Source: Zonotrichia leucophrys gambelii (taxonomy: Eukaryota; Chordata; Aves; Passeriformes; Passerellidae). Taken from it: a stretch of 64,000 nt of DNA. Position numbers and translations under genes: made by a program. Where the stretch lies: contig NC_088177.1 of NCBI RefSeq assembly GCF_028769735.1, positions 25,762,099-25,826,098 on the forward strand. The letters run 5' to 3'. Positions within the stretch are counted from its first letter, which is position 1. Every line of letters begins with the position of its first letter. Positions 49,850-63,134 of this stretch are shown here, in pieces. The notes under the pieces were generated by a model, which did not search any database, had not been told where the DNA came from, and worked only from the letters and a program-made list of their open reading frames with translations.

Positions 49850-50500
49850 GCCAGAAACGACGTCGGAATACCAATCGCGCCGCGGAATTTAATGCGAGAT
49901 GACCTTTTTTTCCAGAAGTGCTCGGATTTGCTTTTTTAAAAGCGTGAATCGCCGGTTGATCTGCTTCGACGCAGGCATGAGTCACAGGACTGCCGCCACC
50001 GCCTCCGCGGCGCTCCGCACGGGGGCTGGGGGCCGCTGGGGCGGGGAAGGGCGGCCCACCGGCCCCGGCTGCTGCCGCTGCTCTGCTTCGCCCCGGGGCG
50101 GCGGCTGGGGCTGTCCAGCCGCGGCAGGGGCGGCACCCCGGGCAGGCGGTTCCGCCGTGCGAGCCCCTCGTGCGGACGGAGGCAGAGGCTTTCCCTAGAC
50201 AGCACCGGCTTGACCCGAGGTCGCCAGCTGTGCTAACAGGCACCGCACACATCGGCGCACCGCTGAGGCGACGGGGCCGAACTCCCGCCCCGGCCCTCCC
50301 CCGAGCGTGGTGCGGGACTCGAATGAGCCAGGCAGGGTTCGTGTGAATTGCAGCTTAGCAACACCCCCTGTCCCCCCCTCCGCCGTGCCGAGGGTCTGAT
50401 GTGACCCGCTGGCTCAGCCCGCGGCTCCCGCGGCTCGCCCCGCTCCTCCCCGCCAGAGGGTGGCAGAGGCACGGGTACCGCTGCAGCGAACACCTGGATG
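49850..50500. promoter_or_regulatory. CpG island at the GAD1 promoter
   Basis: Dense CpG from about 49930 to 50480, immediately upstream of the TATA-like element. Frames in it on both strands are low-complexity and unsupported as genes. Limits by eye. Confidence 0.65.
49871..49875 (+). promoter_or_regulatory. CCAAT box upstream of the GAD1 TATA box
   Basis: CCAAT on the plus strand (ATTGG in the sense of GAD1), about 30 bp upstream of the TATA-like element. Either orientation is used by NF-Y. Confidence 0.4.
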
Positions 50501-51439
50501 CCTGTGACTTGCCCTCAGTGTTGCCATTACGATTTTATACCAGACATCGCTTTGCTAAAACCAGAAGCATCAAGACAACAAGCTTTTTGTACCCCTAACA
50601 ACCCCATGTCTGCGTTACTCCATCCCACTTTCCGAATATGCTCGGCCAACATTTTGTGGTTGTGACCGCGGTGCTGTATTTCAGCATGCCACAGTAGCTA
50701 CGCAGATGCCTAAACCAAAGGCTTCTCAAAAAGATGTCACGTAAGGGGCTGGGAGGAATCCGCAATGAGAAAAGAGGAGGGGAAACAGCCCGATGGAGCC
50801 AGAGAATTTCATCCTGTGCAGGAGATGCTGGGCAGCACAACAAGCAGCAGGGCTGTGTCCTTTCTGAAGGACTCGAGGGAAAAGCAAAAACTTACAAGCC
50901 CGTTTGGGAAACCATCTGACTGACAGCATTAAGTAGCCAAGACGACTGCTTTGTCGAGCACACTTACTCTCTAGGAACTAGACGAGTAACAAAAAACACT
51001 GGCAGCACAAAAGCCAGTTTTTAAACATAGCTTTACAGATATTAATGGCCCGAGCTAACACGACCTTTTCTCATACCATCATTTTAAAGCTGGTTTAAAC
51101 CAACTGAGCAAGACATTTGCTCAGTGCAGAGTGTGAGAAATAATAATATATCTATAACTAACCATTTTTATAAACGTAAACAAACGTTCAAAGGAAGTCA
51201 TGGCAGGCCTGCACTACAAAGAGTCAACGAAAGACCACACAAAGAACCCCTAAGCCATCAGTCACTATGAAGTGCGACCCGGCCGGGTGGATGCCCGACA
51301 CGCTTATTCCTTCCCTTCTGGCTTTCCAGAAGTGCGTGTGTCTGGAGTAAACAAACATGGTTTAACATAAATATTTACAACCTTGTAGAATCTGAGGCCC
51401 GGGAGGGGAAGGAGCCAGACAATGAAGTCAGCGAGCCTT

Positions 51440-51870
51440 CCACGTCACGCTGGAGATACGACTCATTCCAGCACCTCGAGGAGCCCGGCGGCGCGGCGCT
51501 CCCCTCCCGGCGCTCCGCTCAGCACCGCGGACAGCAGCCGCTCCGGCCCGGCCCCGCAGCCCCGGCAGGGCGAGCAGCACGGTCCGGGTCGCGGGCAGCA
51601 GCCTCGCACGGCCCGGGCGGGTGTGCGGAGCGCTCGCTCCCTCCCGGCTGTGCAGGACGCCGAGAGCGAGCCCCAGCGAGCCCGGCCCGCCGCCCGCCCC
51701 GCGGCCCCTCTGGGTGGCGCTGCACCTCAAGGCCAGGCGCTCCGCACAGCGCTCGCAGAGCCCGCCCGGCCGCGGCCGCTCCGAGCCCGCGCTCACCACG
51801 AGCCGCTCGTCCTGGCGGCGGCGGCAAGGGGACAGCAGCGAACCCTGCGGCTCCTCGCTCCCTCCCTCGC
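51440..51870. promoter_or_regulatory. Upstream CpG island, possible divergent promoter
   Basis: A second dense CpG block about 1.6 kb upstream of the GAD1 start. The longest open frame of the window (plus strand, ATG at 51422, 273 codons to about 52243) begins here and runs about 370 nt beyond the island. It is Ala/Arg/Pro-rich and matches no family I know. On the minus strand an ATG at 51874 is followed by an open 26-codon stretch and a donor-like CTCGTG|GTGAGC. Neither is supported as coding. Confidence 0.45.
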
Positions 51871-52259
51871 TCATCTACAGCCTGGCTGTACAGCACGCCT
51901 GGAAACGCTTGCTAACTTTTATTTGCAACGGACCCGCCTGAAAATCCGACCTAAACCCGAACCACTCCAGCTGAGCGGCTTCATTCAGAACTCGCCACAC
52001 CAACTGAAATCATTGAAACACCCTTGCAGAGTGTACACGCCCAGGCTAGGGCACTCAGAGACGTGCCGCTTTCACCGAGAGTTCAAAGTCTTCCCCTCCA
52101 GCTGTGCTGCTCAAGCAATCTGCAATTGTTTCCTTGCATGTGACTGTCCTTTCCCTGAGGCTACTGCTCGAGTGCATTCTAGGCACAGGTTACAGAGAAT
52201 ATCTTCGCAGCTGGGGATCCAGAAGATTTGGGCTTTGCTTTGAATCCAGATGTTTACTG

Positions 52260-55200
52260 AGGGTGTGAAACACACAGAAAAACCATTGATGCACAGTATC
52301 ATCAAGGCAGTAGGATGAAGATCTATAACTCCCTTAGCTGAAGCTTGTAAGCAGCACATCAGTTAAAGCTCACTTTAAAAAGCCAGACCATGGGGTATTT
52401 CTTGAATTCACCTCCATCCACAAACCGCACATGCTAAAATATGAATGTTGAATACCCTGAATGGGCAAAGGAATGAACGTGATGCAATAAATATCTTTGG
52501 CAACAAAGTCGACTCAATAATTATACAGTTTTTATAGATGTGGACATATAAACAATGCTGGAAAAAACCACCATTTGTATTGCAACCTGTAGATTTGAAT
52601 AGTCACTGTGTTTGGAGCGGCATACAATATTTTAAGAGAGATGAGCACCTCCTGCCTACACTGTAAGGAGGTCACAACATAGCTCCATGAAATGGAGGGG
52701 CAAATAGAGAAGTCCCTATGCCATAACACTTCTTATTTCTTCATATTCTGAACTATAGTCATGTTATACATGCTTTTATCTGCAGGCAGGGCAGCAAATT
52801 TGACTTCTGGTGATTATTATTATTATTGTGGAGGGGGTCCTCCATGAATGCTCTGTGTTGCCTTTTAATTGCCATTTTGTGTGGATTATGAATATTTTAG
52901 CAGGCTGGGATTAGGCAAACTCTTCCCTTGAAACTGTATACAATAGTAAGTACAGAGAACATCTATGATACTTCTGGACTTGTGGGTTTGTATTTTTGTC
53001 TTTGCAGCCTGTAATTTTTTTTTTTTTAGTAATACAGCTATAATTTGTAATCCAATACATTATTACAAAATACATTTCTTGCATCCAGTATCTCTTTCTT
53101 TTTCCATGATTTCTAGTATACAAAAATGTCTACTTTACCTGTATCTTATATAAAATGGAATAATTGAAATAATAAATTTCATTAACTCTTGACATAGAAA
53201 AATTGGAAAATTGTTCAAAACTATGTGTTTCAGACCTTTTCTGGCTATCATCTCTTGTACTTAAAAACACAGAAAATAACTTCCTGTATATCTGTAATGA
53301 AAAAAATGAACATGCTGAGAGAAAATAAATTAGTGCTTTGATTATTTGGATTATTTGGCCCTGTCCAGAAAATTCTACAAATGGAAATTTGGTGAAGTCT
53401 GTGGATTTATTCTCCTGCTCTACAGGTAACTTGCTGTTTTCTGTAACTTGACAAAAACTAATCAAAGATGAATTATATGTTTGCTTTGGGTTTTATGAAC
53501 AGTCAGCACTGATGTACCCAACTGGCCCATATTTAAGGATCATGTACATCACTTGAATTTCAAAGACAGCTCAATATGAACTGCCAGAGAGAACATTCAG
53601 CACTGCTGTGATGAAGGGCATTTAGAAAAGTCTAATCTGAAGCACATTGTTTTACATACTTTGTGGCTTCTTGATTCAGGATGTCCCCTTCCTGATCCAC
53701 GCTGGCATGTCTTGTTGTCCATTTTGATCTGCTTCATCTGAAAAACATCCCAAAGAACAACCCACATCCTGAAAGAACTGCAGCAGTACAATCCCAAATC
53801 CCAATACCCCCAAGCAAAAATGGAAAGAAACAAAGAATCCCCTTACTTCCAAGCTGTAACTAAATAAAACTTTAGCTAGATGGATCAAACAAAATTACTT
53901 AAGTGATTGCAACTTGAAAGAATAAAAGAAGTGATAGTACACTGGTAAATCCACTCTCTACCAGTTTTAGGAGACTGCAATTTTACCCTGTGTCTGAAAG
54001 GAAAATTATTTCCCACCTCCCCCAGTAACCCTGTGGAGCCAAGACAGCTGATGCCTGGATATATTTCCCCTTGTGATAATTGATACATATCACTGAATTA
54101 TATCTTTCTATCCCATAGGAGGGCACCAGTTTACAATGAGTACATTCAGCAGTTTCAGGAATGCTGCTGAAGGAGATTGTGCAGTTTGACTCTCCAATCT
54201 CAGAACAAATTTGGAGAGCTGGATTCTGGGATTTTTCAACACATGATAATTTAAATTAGGCATATTTTGTAAATAATCCTCAGGAAACAAGAAGCATGGG
54301 CTTTTCTGTTACTTTAAAAAAACCCACTTCTCAAATCATAATTGAATTTCAGGTATGGGCTTTGCAAGTCTCAAAAGTTTTTGGGATCATTAGAGTTGTG
54401 ATCTTAGCTAGGATTTTTTGTTTTGTTTTGGTTGGTTGCTTTGGGGTTTTTGTTTGTTTTGGGGTTTTTCTTTGTTTGTTTAGTTTTGGTTTTTTTCCTC
54501 TTCCCCCCCTTTCCTCTCTGGTGGATAAGTCAGGTTTTGCCCTGACAAGTTGGTTCGTTTGCCCTGGATAGCCATCAGTACTATGGCTATAGCAGACTTC
54601 CCACAGCACTGCATTTGAAACCCTTCCTTCCTCTGGTTTCTTTATAGTTACAATATTACAGAAATGGAAAAAAAATTTGTTTCCAAAATGGAAGGTTAAG
54701 TTCACCTGATTGAAATCCAGAGTTCAAACAAAGCACCAATACTTACATTTTTTAACACAGTGCAGTCAAAGCACAGAAACACAAACAGGATGGTAGGAAC
54801 AGCTACAAAGATGGACAACTGGCACACTGTACTCTGAAAAGCACAGTGATACGTGCTTGTCTACCAAGATGTGTTTGTCCAACAGAAAAAACAGATGGAC
54901 AGGTAAGAAAAAAAATCCCTTCCCTCTGTTAGACTGAGTAGTTCATCTTCCCTATTCTGAGTGGACTTGATTAGCATTTTTACAACTAGCAGACTCCTGT
55001 TTGGAGGTAATAGAAGTGTGCATGAACTTGAAGCAAAGCAATCAGTAGTTACTTGGGCTTCTCTACTCAGTACAAGTATGGAAGATTATGAAAATATTGA
55101 GGAGCATTTTTAAGGACAAAACCACTCCTCCCAGATTGAGAGAGAGTTAATTCAAATTGAAGACATCTCCCAGACAGAAAAATCAGATTAGAGTTGACTT

Positions 55201-58200
55201 GTTACAGACACATATTCCAATCTATTTATGGAATAAAATCTTGTCCACTTTGGCCTTTCAGAACTCCTCTGCAAGCACACACTTACCTAATGCTCTTGAC
55301 TCCTGTTGATGGTATTCTGATGGTTGCACTTGAAGAAGACAACCACAGGAAGAAACAGAGCTGCTGTCATCTGGGACAGCATTAGCAACTCAGCACTAGA
55401 ACAGGGGACAGAATTCAGCCATGCTATCTTTAACAGTTTAGCCACAACAAAGTTTTTAAAAGCAAATACACAGGAGATAAAGAGCAGCACTGCTCTGAGC
55501 AGTGAATAAAGCATAACTTCTTTATTTGCAATCTTAAGGGATACTTAATGTTTGCTAGGCTTTAAAGGAACTGTCTGGGAAGGGAGTCAAGAGAGCACAA
55601 TGGATCAGGCTCTGGTTTCCAGCTGCTCTGTTCTCCCCAGGACAGGTAACAAGGCTGCTTGCATTCCTCTCCAGCTTCAGAGAGAACACCAACAACAGAA
55701 CATCAGCCTGGCACTTGCTGCTCAGCATTCTTCTAACAGTCATCTTTTTTCTTCAGAGATTATGAATCTGTGTAAACAAATGTCTCAACTCCACTGAAAG
55801 TAACTGCAGCTAGCAAAAATGCTGAAAGATTTGTCAGGTATCTACACTCAAGCTATTCAGGCCACACAGAAAAGTTTACAGATGTTCCACTGGCATTCTC
55901 CTTCAGAGAAAATTCGGTTATGGAGGCCTTAGGGATCTGGAGAACTGCAAGAATGAACAACACGTAGCTTTTCTAGAATGTTAAAGAATTTCCTTCTCTG
56001 GAATCTGATATGTTAGACATGGAATCTGGCTTGTGTATTGGTGGAAATTAGCCCTAAATGTCATCAGATATGAACACAACCACTGCTTGCTAGAGACAGG
56101 CTGTATGAAACGCTGCAGCAGACTTCAGGTGCAGTAAGCAGGACTGCATTCTGCTCACTGGCTTTTCATATGTAGAAAAAAATCACTGTCTTAGTGAGTG
56201 AATAGACTCTTCCTAAGATACAGCATGGGATCCAGGTGGGTGAAAGGTAACTCCTGAGAAATTTAAGGAATTCTTCTTCAAGTAAAGGCACTACAGATTG
56301 ATCTGCTATTTTAAAATGGTTTTTTAGTCAACAGTCAGTTTAAAAATGCATATTTTAAACAACCAACCAGCTAGCCAGCTAACTAACTGAGCACAAAAGA
56401 TGCAAAATCCTTTCTAAAACCATACAACATCCAACAATTATCCTTAATTTTCACTTTGAATTAATTCTCTACAGAAGAACAAGAATACAGTGGTAATGAC
56501 AGTGACTCCAGGAATGATCTGAGATGCCACTGGGATACTGAGATATTGTACCTTGGACCAAGATAAAGTACTGGAGACCTGCAAAGGCACTTCTGCAACA
56601 CAGGAAGATCTCTTTGAGTAACTAATCTCCAAACCTGTGATTTCATGTTCTTCATGATGCTGGGGTTAAACAAAGAAACAGACCCCACAAAGCTAAGCCC
56701 TGTTAAGAGGCACAGGTTTTTGATCAGCATTCTCTCTCATGTTTATCCTATTATTCCTGCATCAGGAATTACTGAAAGGAAAATAACACAACACAGAGAT
56801 ATCATTTTGGCTAAAGGCAGAAAGAAAGCCATGGAAGTTCTTTTTATGGGCACACCTATCTAAGCATGAGAATATTAACCTGTTATTTCTCCAAGACTTA
56901 TAAACTTCATTAACTATCATTTAGACACATCATTGATAAACGAAGATTTTTCTTACGCTAAGGTAAAAGAAATATACACAATATTATAGCATGAAATGGT
57001 TACAATATAGCCCTAAATACTACTACCAGGCCCTAGAATTTCTGCAGTGAAAAGCAATACTAAATTTTAATGTACTCATGTGTTAAATAAAATATGTTTA
57101 TTGTATCTTTTCTTCTGTCTACCCCAGAACAGCATGTTAGCTGTGTTTGGTTCTCATTACTTAACTTTACTGAATGTGATTACACTCAGTCCAATTCTCC
57201 ACACCCATATAACTGCAGGTTTTGTACAGTAAAATTATTAATATCTAAAAAAACCCCTGTAAATAAAGTAGGAGATGGGTACAAGCCTTACCTGCAGTAG
57301 CATGGCTCAATCAAAGTACTTTTTCACCACCTTAAAACCAGAGAGTAGCACCATCTGTCAAGTTAGATGCATACCTTTTTACAGGAATGTCAGCCAATGG
57401 ACATCCAAACTTCTAAAAATATTTTAACTTATCTATTTCTTTCTGCATTGTAACATGGTTCACTTAGTCCTCACCATGTGGACACCAACTGATTTGAGGT
57501 AATACATGTGGCAGACATCCCACATAGATGTCTGCATTAAAAATGGCAAAGATATTAGTATAAAATGTAAACCATCTTGAGTTTTTATACATGATCTATT
57601 CTTGAGCTACTCTACTAAAGGGGAATTTGACTCTTAAGAGCATATCTGAATCATTTTCAAGTTTTAATGCCAGTCCAGAAAAATAAGCATATTTATAAAG
57701 TAAGAAGAATGACTCCCAGCCCACATTTTTTTCCTGTCATTAGTAAAAGCATTCATATGAATTCACTTAGTTTTTCAGCAAATTGTTTTCTCTTAGGAAA
57801 AAATGCAAATTCAAAAACAAGCAATAGAAGAAAAACAGACATAGCAAATTCAGACACCAGGTTAAACCTTTGCTATTGCTCCCCAAAAGCAAAACATTAA
57901 AATCTCATATTATTTTGCATAACACTTGCACATATGCACTAAAAAGTGAGCAAAATCAAATATCTCACAGAGAAGAATAAATTTGAAGATGAAAATTGCT
58001 CTAATTACATCCTTCAAGATTCTGTTAGACAATGGCTGTGCAATTGTAATTTTTCAAAAGCTAACACAAATTTTGTTAGTTTTGTTATAGCAAAGTGCCA
58101 GTATTTTGAGGTTTGCCATCCTACCTCCTCTTGTCCATCTTCCTTCTCTACTGCATTTTCTACAAAACCCAGCTGCAGTAGCTGAAATGAAGGTTCCCTT

Positions 58201-58570
58201 CCCCATCCAAAAAACAGTGCATGCAGGAGCTTGTGACCAGATAATGAACAGGGAGCCAGGAGAAATCAGCTGAAGTCACTTGGAGGCAACAACAGCAACA
58301 GACATCAAAGAACAAAACACCAAAGCCAACCATTAAATTAAGTGCCAGCAGTCAGGCAGGTGAAAGAGAAACTGATATAGCCCTGATAATCACGTACTTA
58401 GGGCCTCCAAAGTTGTGCTGCTTTGCAAACACAGCAAAACATAGAAATATATTTCTCATCAGGAGCTGTCACTGGGAAATCATAGGAATAACTGACACAA
58501 TGTAGCATGGACATTTCTCACTATAAACCAAAATCTTGAGTAAATCTAGGTCTGTGAATGAAGAGCTGTC
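52260..58570. other. Intergenic DNA upstream of GAD1, no gene recognised
   Basis: AT-rich sequence with short frames only. It contains a G/T-rich tract at about 54410-54500, a TTA microsatellite of about five units near 52815, a 9-bp-arm hairpin at 57511-57535 and a donor-like ACTGCAG|GTAAGG on the minus strand at about 57293. No RNA gene or bounded transposon recognised. Confidence 0.5.
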
Positions 58571-58674
58571 TAAACAACCTGGTCTAGTGAAAGGTGCCCC
58601 TACCCATGGCAGGGGGTTGGAACTAGATGATCTTTAAGGTTCATCCAAACTAGGACTATCCTATGATTCTATTG
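58571..58674 (+). mobile_element. CR1 LINE 3'-end fragment
   Basis: Matches the avian CR1 3' terminus as I know it: CCTGGTCTAGTG, CCCATGGCAGGGGGTTGGAA, CTAGATGATCTTTAAGGT and a CTATGATTCTATTG tail. Only about 100 bp remain, so it is a strongly 5'-truncated dead copy. Confidence 0.9.
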
Positions 58675-61600
58675 TATTATTCCACAATTCATACACCTCT
58701 TTTCAAAATTACCAAAATCTGAGTCAGCATGTGCTGTACATACAAGTGCAGAAATTCTGGAAATTAGGCCTCAGTACATTGCCCATATTGAAATCTCCCT
58801 TACACTGTTGAGTCCCCAGGAGGAGCAGAACCTTGCAATGAAGCTGCATTCTGATGCACTGCAGTAACAGGACATACACACACATGACTTCAAGACCAGA
58901 AGAATAAAAAACCACGTAGTACCTGGTTTATACTTGACATGCTCATAGGTTTCTCTTAGCCTTATAAGAATTTTAGCTGCAGTGCTTAAGTTTTCCAAGT
59001 TGTAAAGGAAATACAATTCACAAGCCCACACACATTAATGCTCCTGACACACTTTCTGTTGTTGCTGGGGCACAGAACGGACCCTGGAGAAACATTTTCA
59101 CAAATGTTTTTTCAACTACTGGTTCTAATTGTAATGAATTTAAACATTCTATACAAAACAAAGGCATGTAATATTTATTTATCTATACATTCACCTATAG
59201 TTAGAATAGAAACATAAAAACAGATTACAGGACAAGTCACAGAACATGAAGATGCTGACTTCCCATAATGTAGCTCACCCAATACTATGTTTTATTTGAT
59301 CTAAATTACAATGGTGCCAAGTGAACCACAGGTTAAATAGTTCATCCATGCATTTCCAGTCTTTCAAAATTAATTGGGTGACAAATTGTTGTATTATTGA
59401 GCTCTAATTGCTTAAAAAAGCATGTAATAGATCAGCTGCAAAACTGAAGACATATTACCATGGTACTGCCACTTCTGAAAAGCAAATTCAAAACAGTTGT
59501 TTCACATTTTGGTTCACCTGATGGAATTTTATTCCTCAAATCAAATATTTCTTTGACTTTAAGTTTATGGTGAAATTTTTTAAAGTTTCACTTCAAATAA
59601 ACACTATCAAATTGTTCAACCCCATGCTTTGTTCAATTTCCCTGATTAAGTGATGAGTATTTTAAAGCAAACAGTATTATAAAAGTTAATTAAATAATTT
59701 ATCTTTTGGCCCGTAAGCACATAATTTTTCATTTTGTTTGCTTCCAAAATAGAGACAGTAACTTTAAAAAGTTAAATTGTATATTCATGGTATTACTTAA
59801 GTCCTGAGGTAGTGAAAATTTTCACCAGTTTCAACACAAATCCATGTAAGGATAATCTGAAATTCTGGAATGTCTTAATTAACTGCATGAGTATGTGAAG
59901 CAATGGAATGTAAAATATTCAATAATCTATTTCACCAAAGGAGGTGTATATTAGATTCTGGACTAAGCTGATGCTTACCTTGTTGGTCTCTGTCCTTTTT
60001 AAACAATTGTCTCTAGCAGAAAATGAAATGACAAAACAAAAGACCAACCATGTATTTTTCTTTACAGCAGACCATCAGAATGTGTCTGAACAGACACTGA
60101 ACAGCAGAACAAACAGAACACCGAGACAGCACATTTTTACTTCACTTCAATTACTGAAACAATGAATTCATATTGACTTAAAGAAAAAAATCCAACAAAC
60201 AAAAAGAAAGGAAACCAGTGAGGACTTGAACAAGGTTTCCTTTCCTACAAGTTCTTGAGGTGGGCTCCTTTGCTGGGGTCTCCATCACTATTATAAGTCA
60301 TCTATCCAGCAAAACACTGATATACAGCTCATGATCTACCTGATTATGTAAACACCCACAGCTTGTTCTCACATCCTACTGAGATCACTAAAACTTACAT
60401 GTGTGCTTAAATGAATTTCTCTGGAGATTCTCCAGTAAGCAAACCACATGAATGCAACAATTATGATCTTTAGCATTTCAGATTTTCTAGAATTTGTGAT
60501 TATAATTTTTTATGGCCTTGCTTTTCCACTGTTATTAAACCCTCACACTCTACAGGTAGATTTTTGTAGTCCTAGCAGATCACCACAACAAAACAACATG
60601 GAACAAAAATGCAGAGATTTTTAAAATGTGTCTAATGTCTACTCTTTGTCATTAGAGAAGCAAAAAATTAAGCTTCTATTTTTAATAGCCAGAAATCTTA
60701 CTCTAGAGTAATTTTAAACTCTGATTTGGTATGTCCTATTAAAATACCATTTAAATTTACCAGTTATTTCACCTCTTGCATACAACAGGCACCTTGGCCC
60801 ACTCCTTGGATAACAGGAGTTGAAAAACTTACCTGGGAGAGAACAGCCAGGACAGGGCCCCTCCTGATTCACGGAGCTACTGCAGGCATTCAAGGAGAGC
60901 AAGCTTGGAACAAGACAGCTCTAGAAGCAGAGTGAAGCTGGAAGCCATGCAGCCCCTTTTCCTCAGTCTAGCAGATGTCAAACCATGGCTGGAAGGGTTA
61001 TTTGACATCATATGACTGTACAATGGGGAAATTCTGCAGCATGAGGAGCAACAACAGTATCTAGAATTGTTCATCCAGAAAGGAGTGTGAATTCCAAGAG
61101 ATGTATTGCACTTTCACAAGTACCTAACCTAAAACATTCTACAGTAGCTACAGAACCCTACATTTTTCCTCAACTGTAGCTACAGCATGACCTCCATAAC
61201 TGCATAAAATCAAAGTACAAAATTTGAATGCAGAAATTGGAATAAAAAAAGCTTAAATTTTGACACATCACAAAAATGATGCCCAGTGCAGTAAGTACCA
61301 TACTTAACCTACTTTGCCCTTCAGAATGTGCACTATTTATTATAATTCTAGCTTAGTCCACTGGGTGGATTGCTCCTTTTTTATCCACTAGGCGCGATCA
61401 AATCAGTGCAATAGAAGAACTGCTGATGCATGAAATGATAGGTCAATGTAACCTTGTCATGGAGTAATATCCCTGCAAATCACAGTAAACAAATAAAACA
61501 ATTCATTTTTATTTGCTGTAGGTATTAGGCAAGGCATAAATTAGCAAAATCTAAAGAGGAACATTTTAACTGCAAATAAAATATATTGCTCCATATTGCT

Positions 61601-61844
61601 ATACAAAACCCTCATTTAAATAACACAACACACAATATGGAGGAAAAGCTTTTACCAATAAATGCTGGGTTTAGTCAGACTACCATCTACCACTGGACTT
61701 TCCCAAATCCGTATAACCAATGGCCTTCATACAATGAAAGCTTTCTAAAAGCTTTTGTCATTATGTGTCTTTCTTTTCTTGCCTTGTCAGTTATAGATGT
61801 CTCTGGAATAAGTTCATCTAAATAACTGGCACAGTATATTTAAT

Positions 61845-61878
<34 letters not shown>

Positions 61879-63050
61879 TTCTTATTTAGTTTACAAAAAT
61901 AAAGTTAGAATTGCATTCTTGGAGTTTCCATGTATTTCAAAAGATATTTGTCTATGAGATGATTCATGATCATATATGAAAATACTTTGGAAGGTAAGTG
62001 TAAAGGTGGTAAAAAATTGAGCTACTACCCCAGTGGTCACATGCTAAGATATCATCCTATAAAACATACTGGAAACATTAATGCATTATATTATTCTCAA
62101 CAGCATAAGATGTTCTATATAGACCTCTGCTGTGCAGTCCTATTAATAAAAAATCTTTTTAAAATAACTTTTAGAGTAAACTACATATATGTTTGTGCCA
62201 GCATACACACACATTTGTAGAGAGCATGATTGGTAAATACAACTCAGAGGAGCTTACAAGGCTGGTGTTGTGCAATTCTCAGAGTACATGCTCATAATGG
62301 TTTTATGTAGCAACAGTAAAATGAGATGTAAACAAAATTAAAATGGTATTTAAACTGGAAACTACAATCTTGAATGGTTTGTTATATGTGATAGCTGTAT
62401 AGAGAACAAATTACATATACTACTGAGAATATAATGTGTACTGAACTTTTAAGGTGGGTGGGGTTTATTTCTTTTCTTAAAACATCCTCAGTAAAAAGCA
62501 ATCAACTTTACAAACAAACACAGAGAAACTATTTTAAATGTTGGGGATTAGTGAATGGGGGAAAAATTACATGATTATCTTATGTGAGACAATAAAAGTT
62601 TAAAAGCCATGGTTTACCATAAATAAATAATGCAAAGTCATTCAAAATTTTGAAATATAGTATTTGTAGTTATACATTTACATGAGAAGGAGGTGTTGGA
62701 ATGAGGTCTTGAAAAAATTTCATTTTTTATTTGGGACATGAGTGGGAACACGTGTGTGTTACCATGATAGATATCTCAAGTAGAATACCCTTGTCAGAGC
62801 AATTTTCCAGCAAGTGGATATATCAGCTCATTATAAACCCCACATACTACACTACAATTCCATTATTAATTTCAAGCAGGGTCTGCCTGGCCACACAAAA
62901 GACAAGACACAAATATCAATAATATTTCTTAAAAAACTGATTAAAAAGCAAAAATAAAATCATTAGGTACTAAAATGTGTTACTGATGCTATCATAGCAA
63001 ACACACTTTCCAACATTTTAATAACAGACTTGGAAATTAGAAACTCTTAC
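58675..63050. other. Intergenic DNA with minor candidate exons
   Basis: AT-rich DNA. Two short minus-strand segments have good splice sites on both sides: 60833-60879 (tgcctgcag, then CCCAG|GTAAGT) and 59979-60012 (cattttctgctag, then CAAG|GTAAGC). They do not join into one open frame and are not recognised. An AT microsatellite lies at about 61848-61875. Confidence 0.45.
61848..61875. repeat. AT dinucleotide repeat
   Basis: About 14 uninterrupted AT units. Confidence 0.9.
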
Positions 63051-63134
63051 TAAAAATACTACCACATTATTTGTAGTCACAGATACTTCATAAGAAAATA
63101 CAACTGAAATGATCTCTTCTGGCATTCCAAACTC
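63051..63134 (-). CDS. Candidate 84-nt coding exon of an unidentified gene
   Basis: On the minus strand this segment is preceded by a strong acceptor (tttaattttatttttcag) and followed by a donor GTAAGAG. It is exactly 28 codons, and only the phase-0 frame is open: it begins EFGMPEEIISVVFSYEVS, while the other two frames contain TGA. I do not recognise the protein. In mammals ERICH2, SP5 and MYO3B lie on this side of GAD1, but I could not match the peptide to any of them. It could equally be a chance open segment. Confidence 0.3.
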
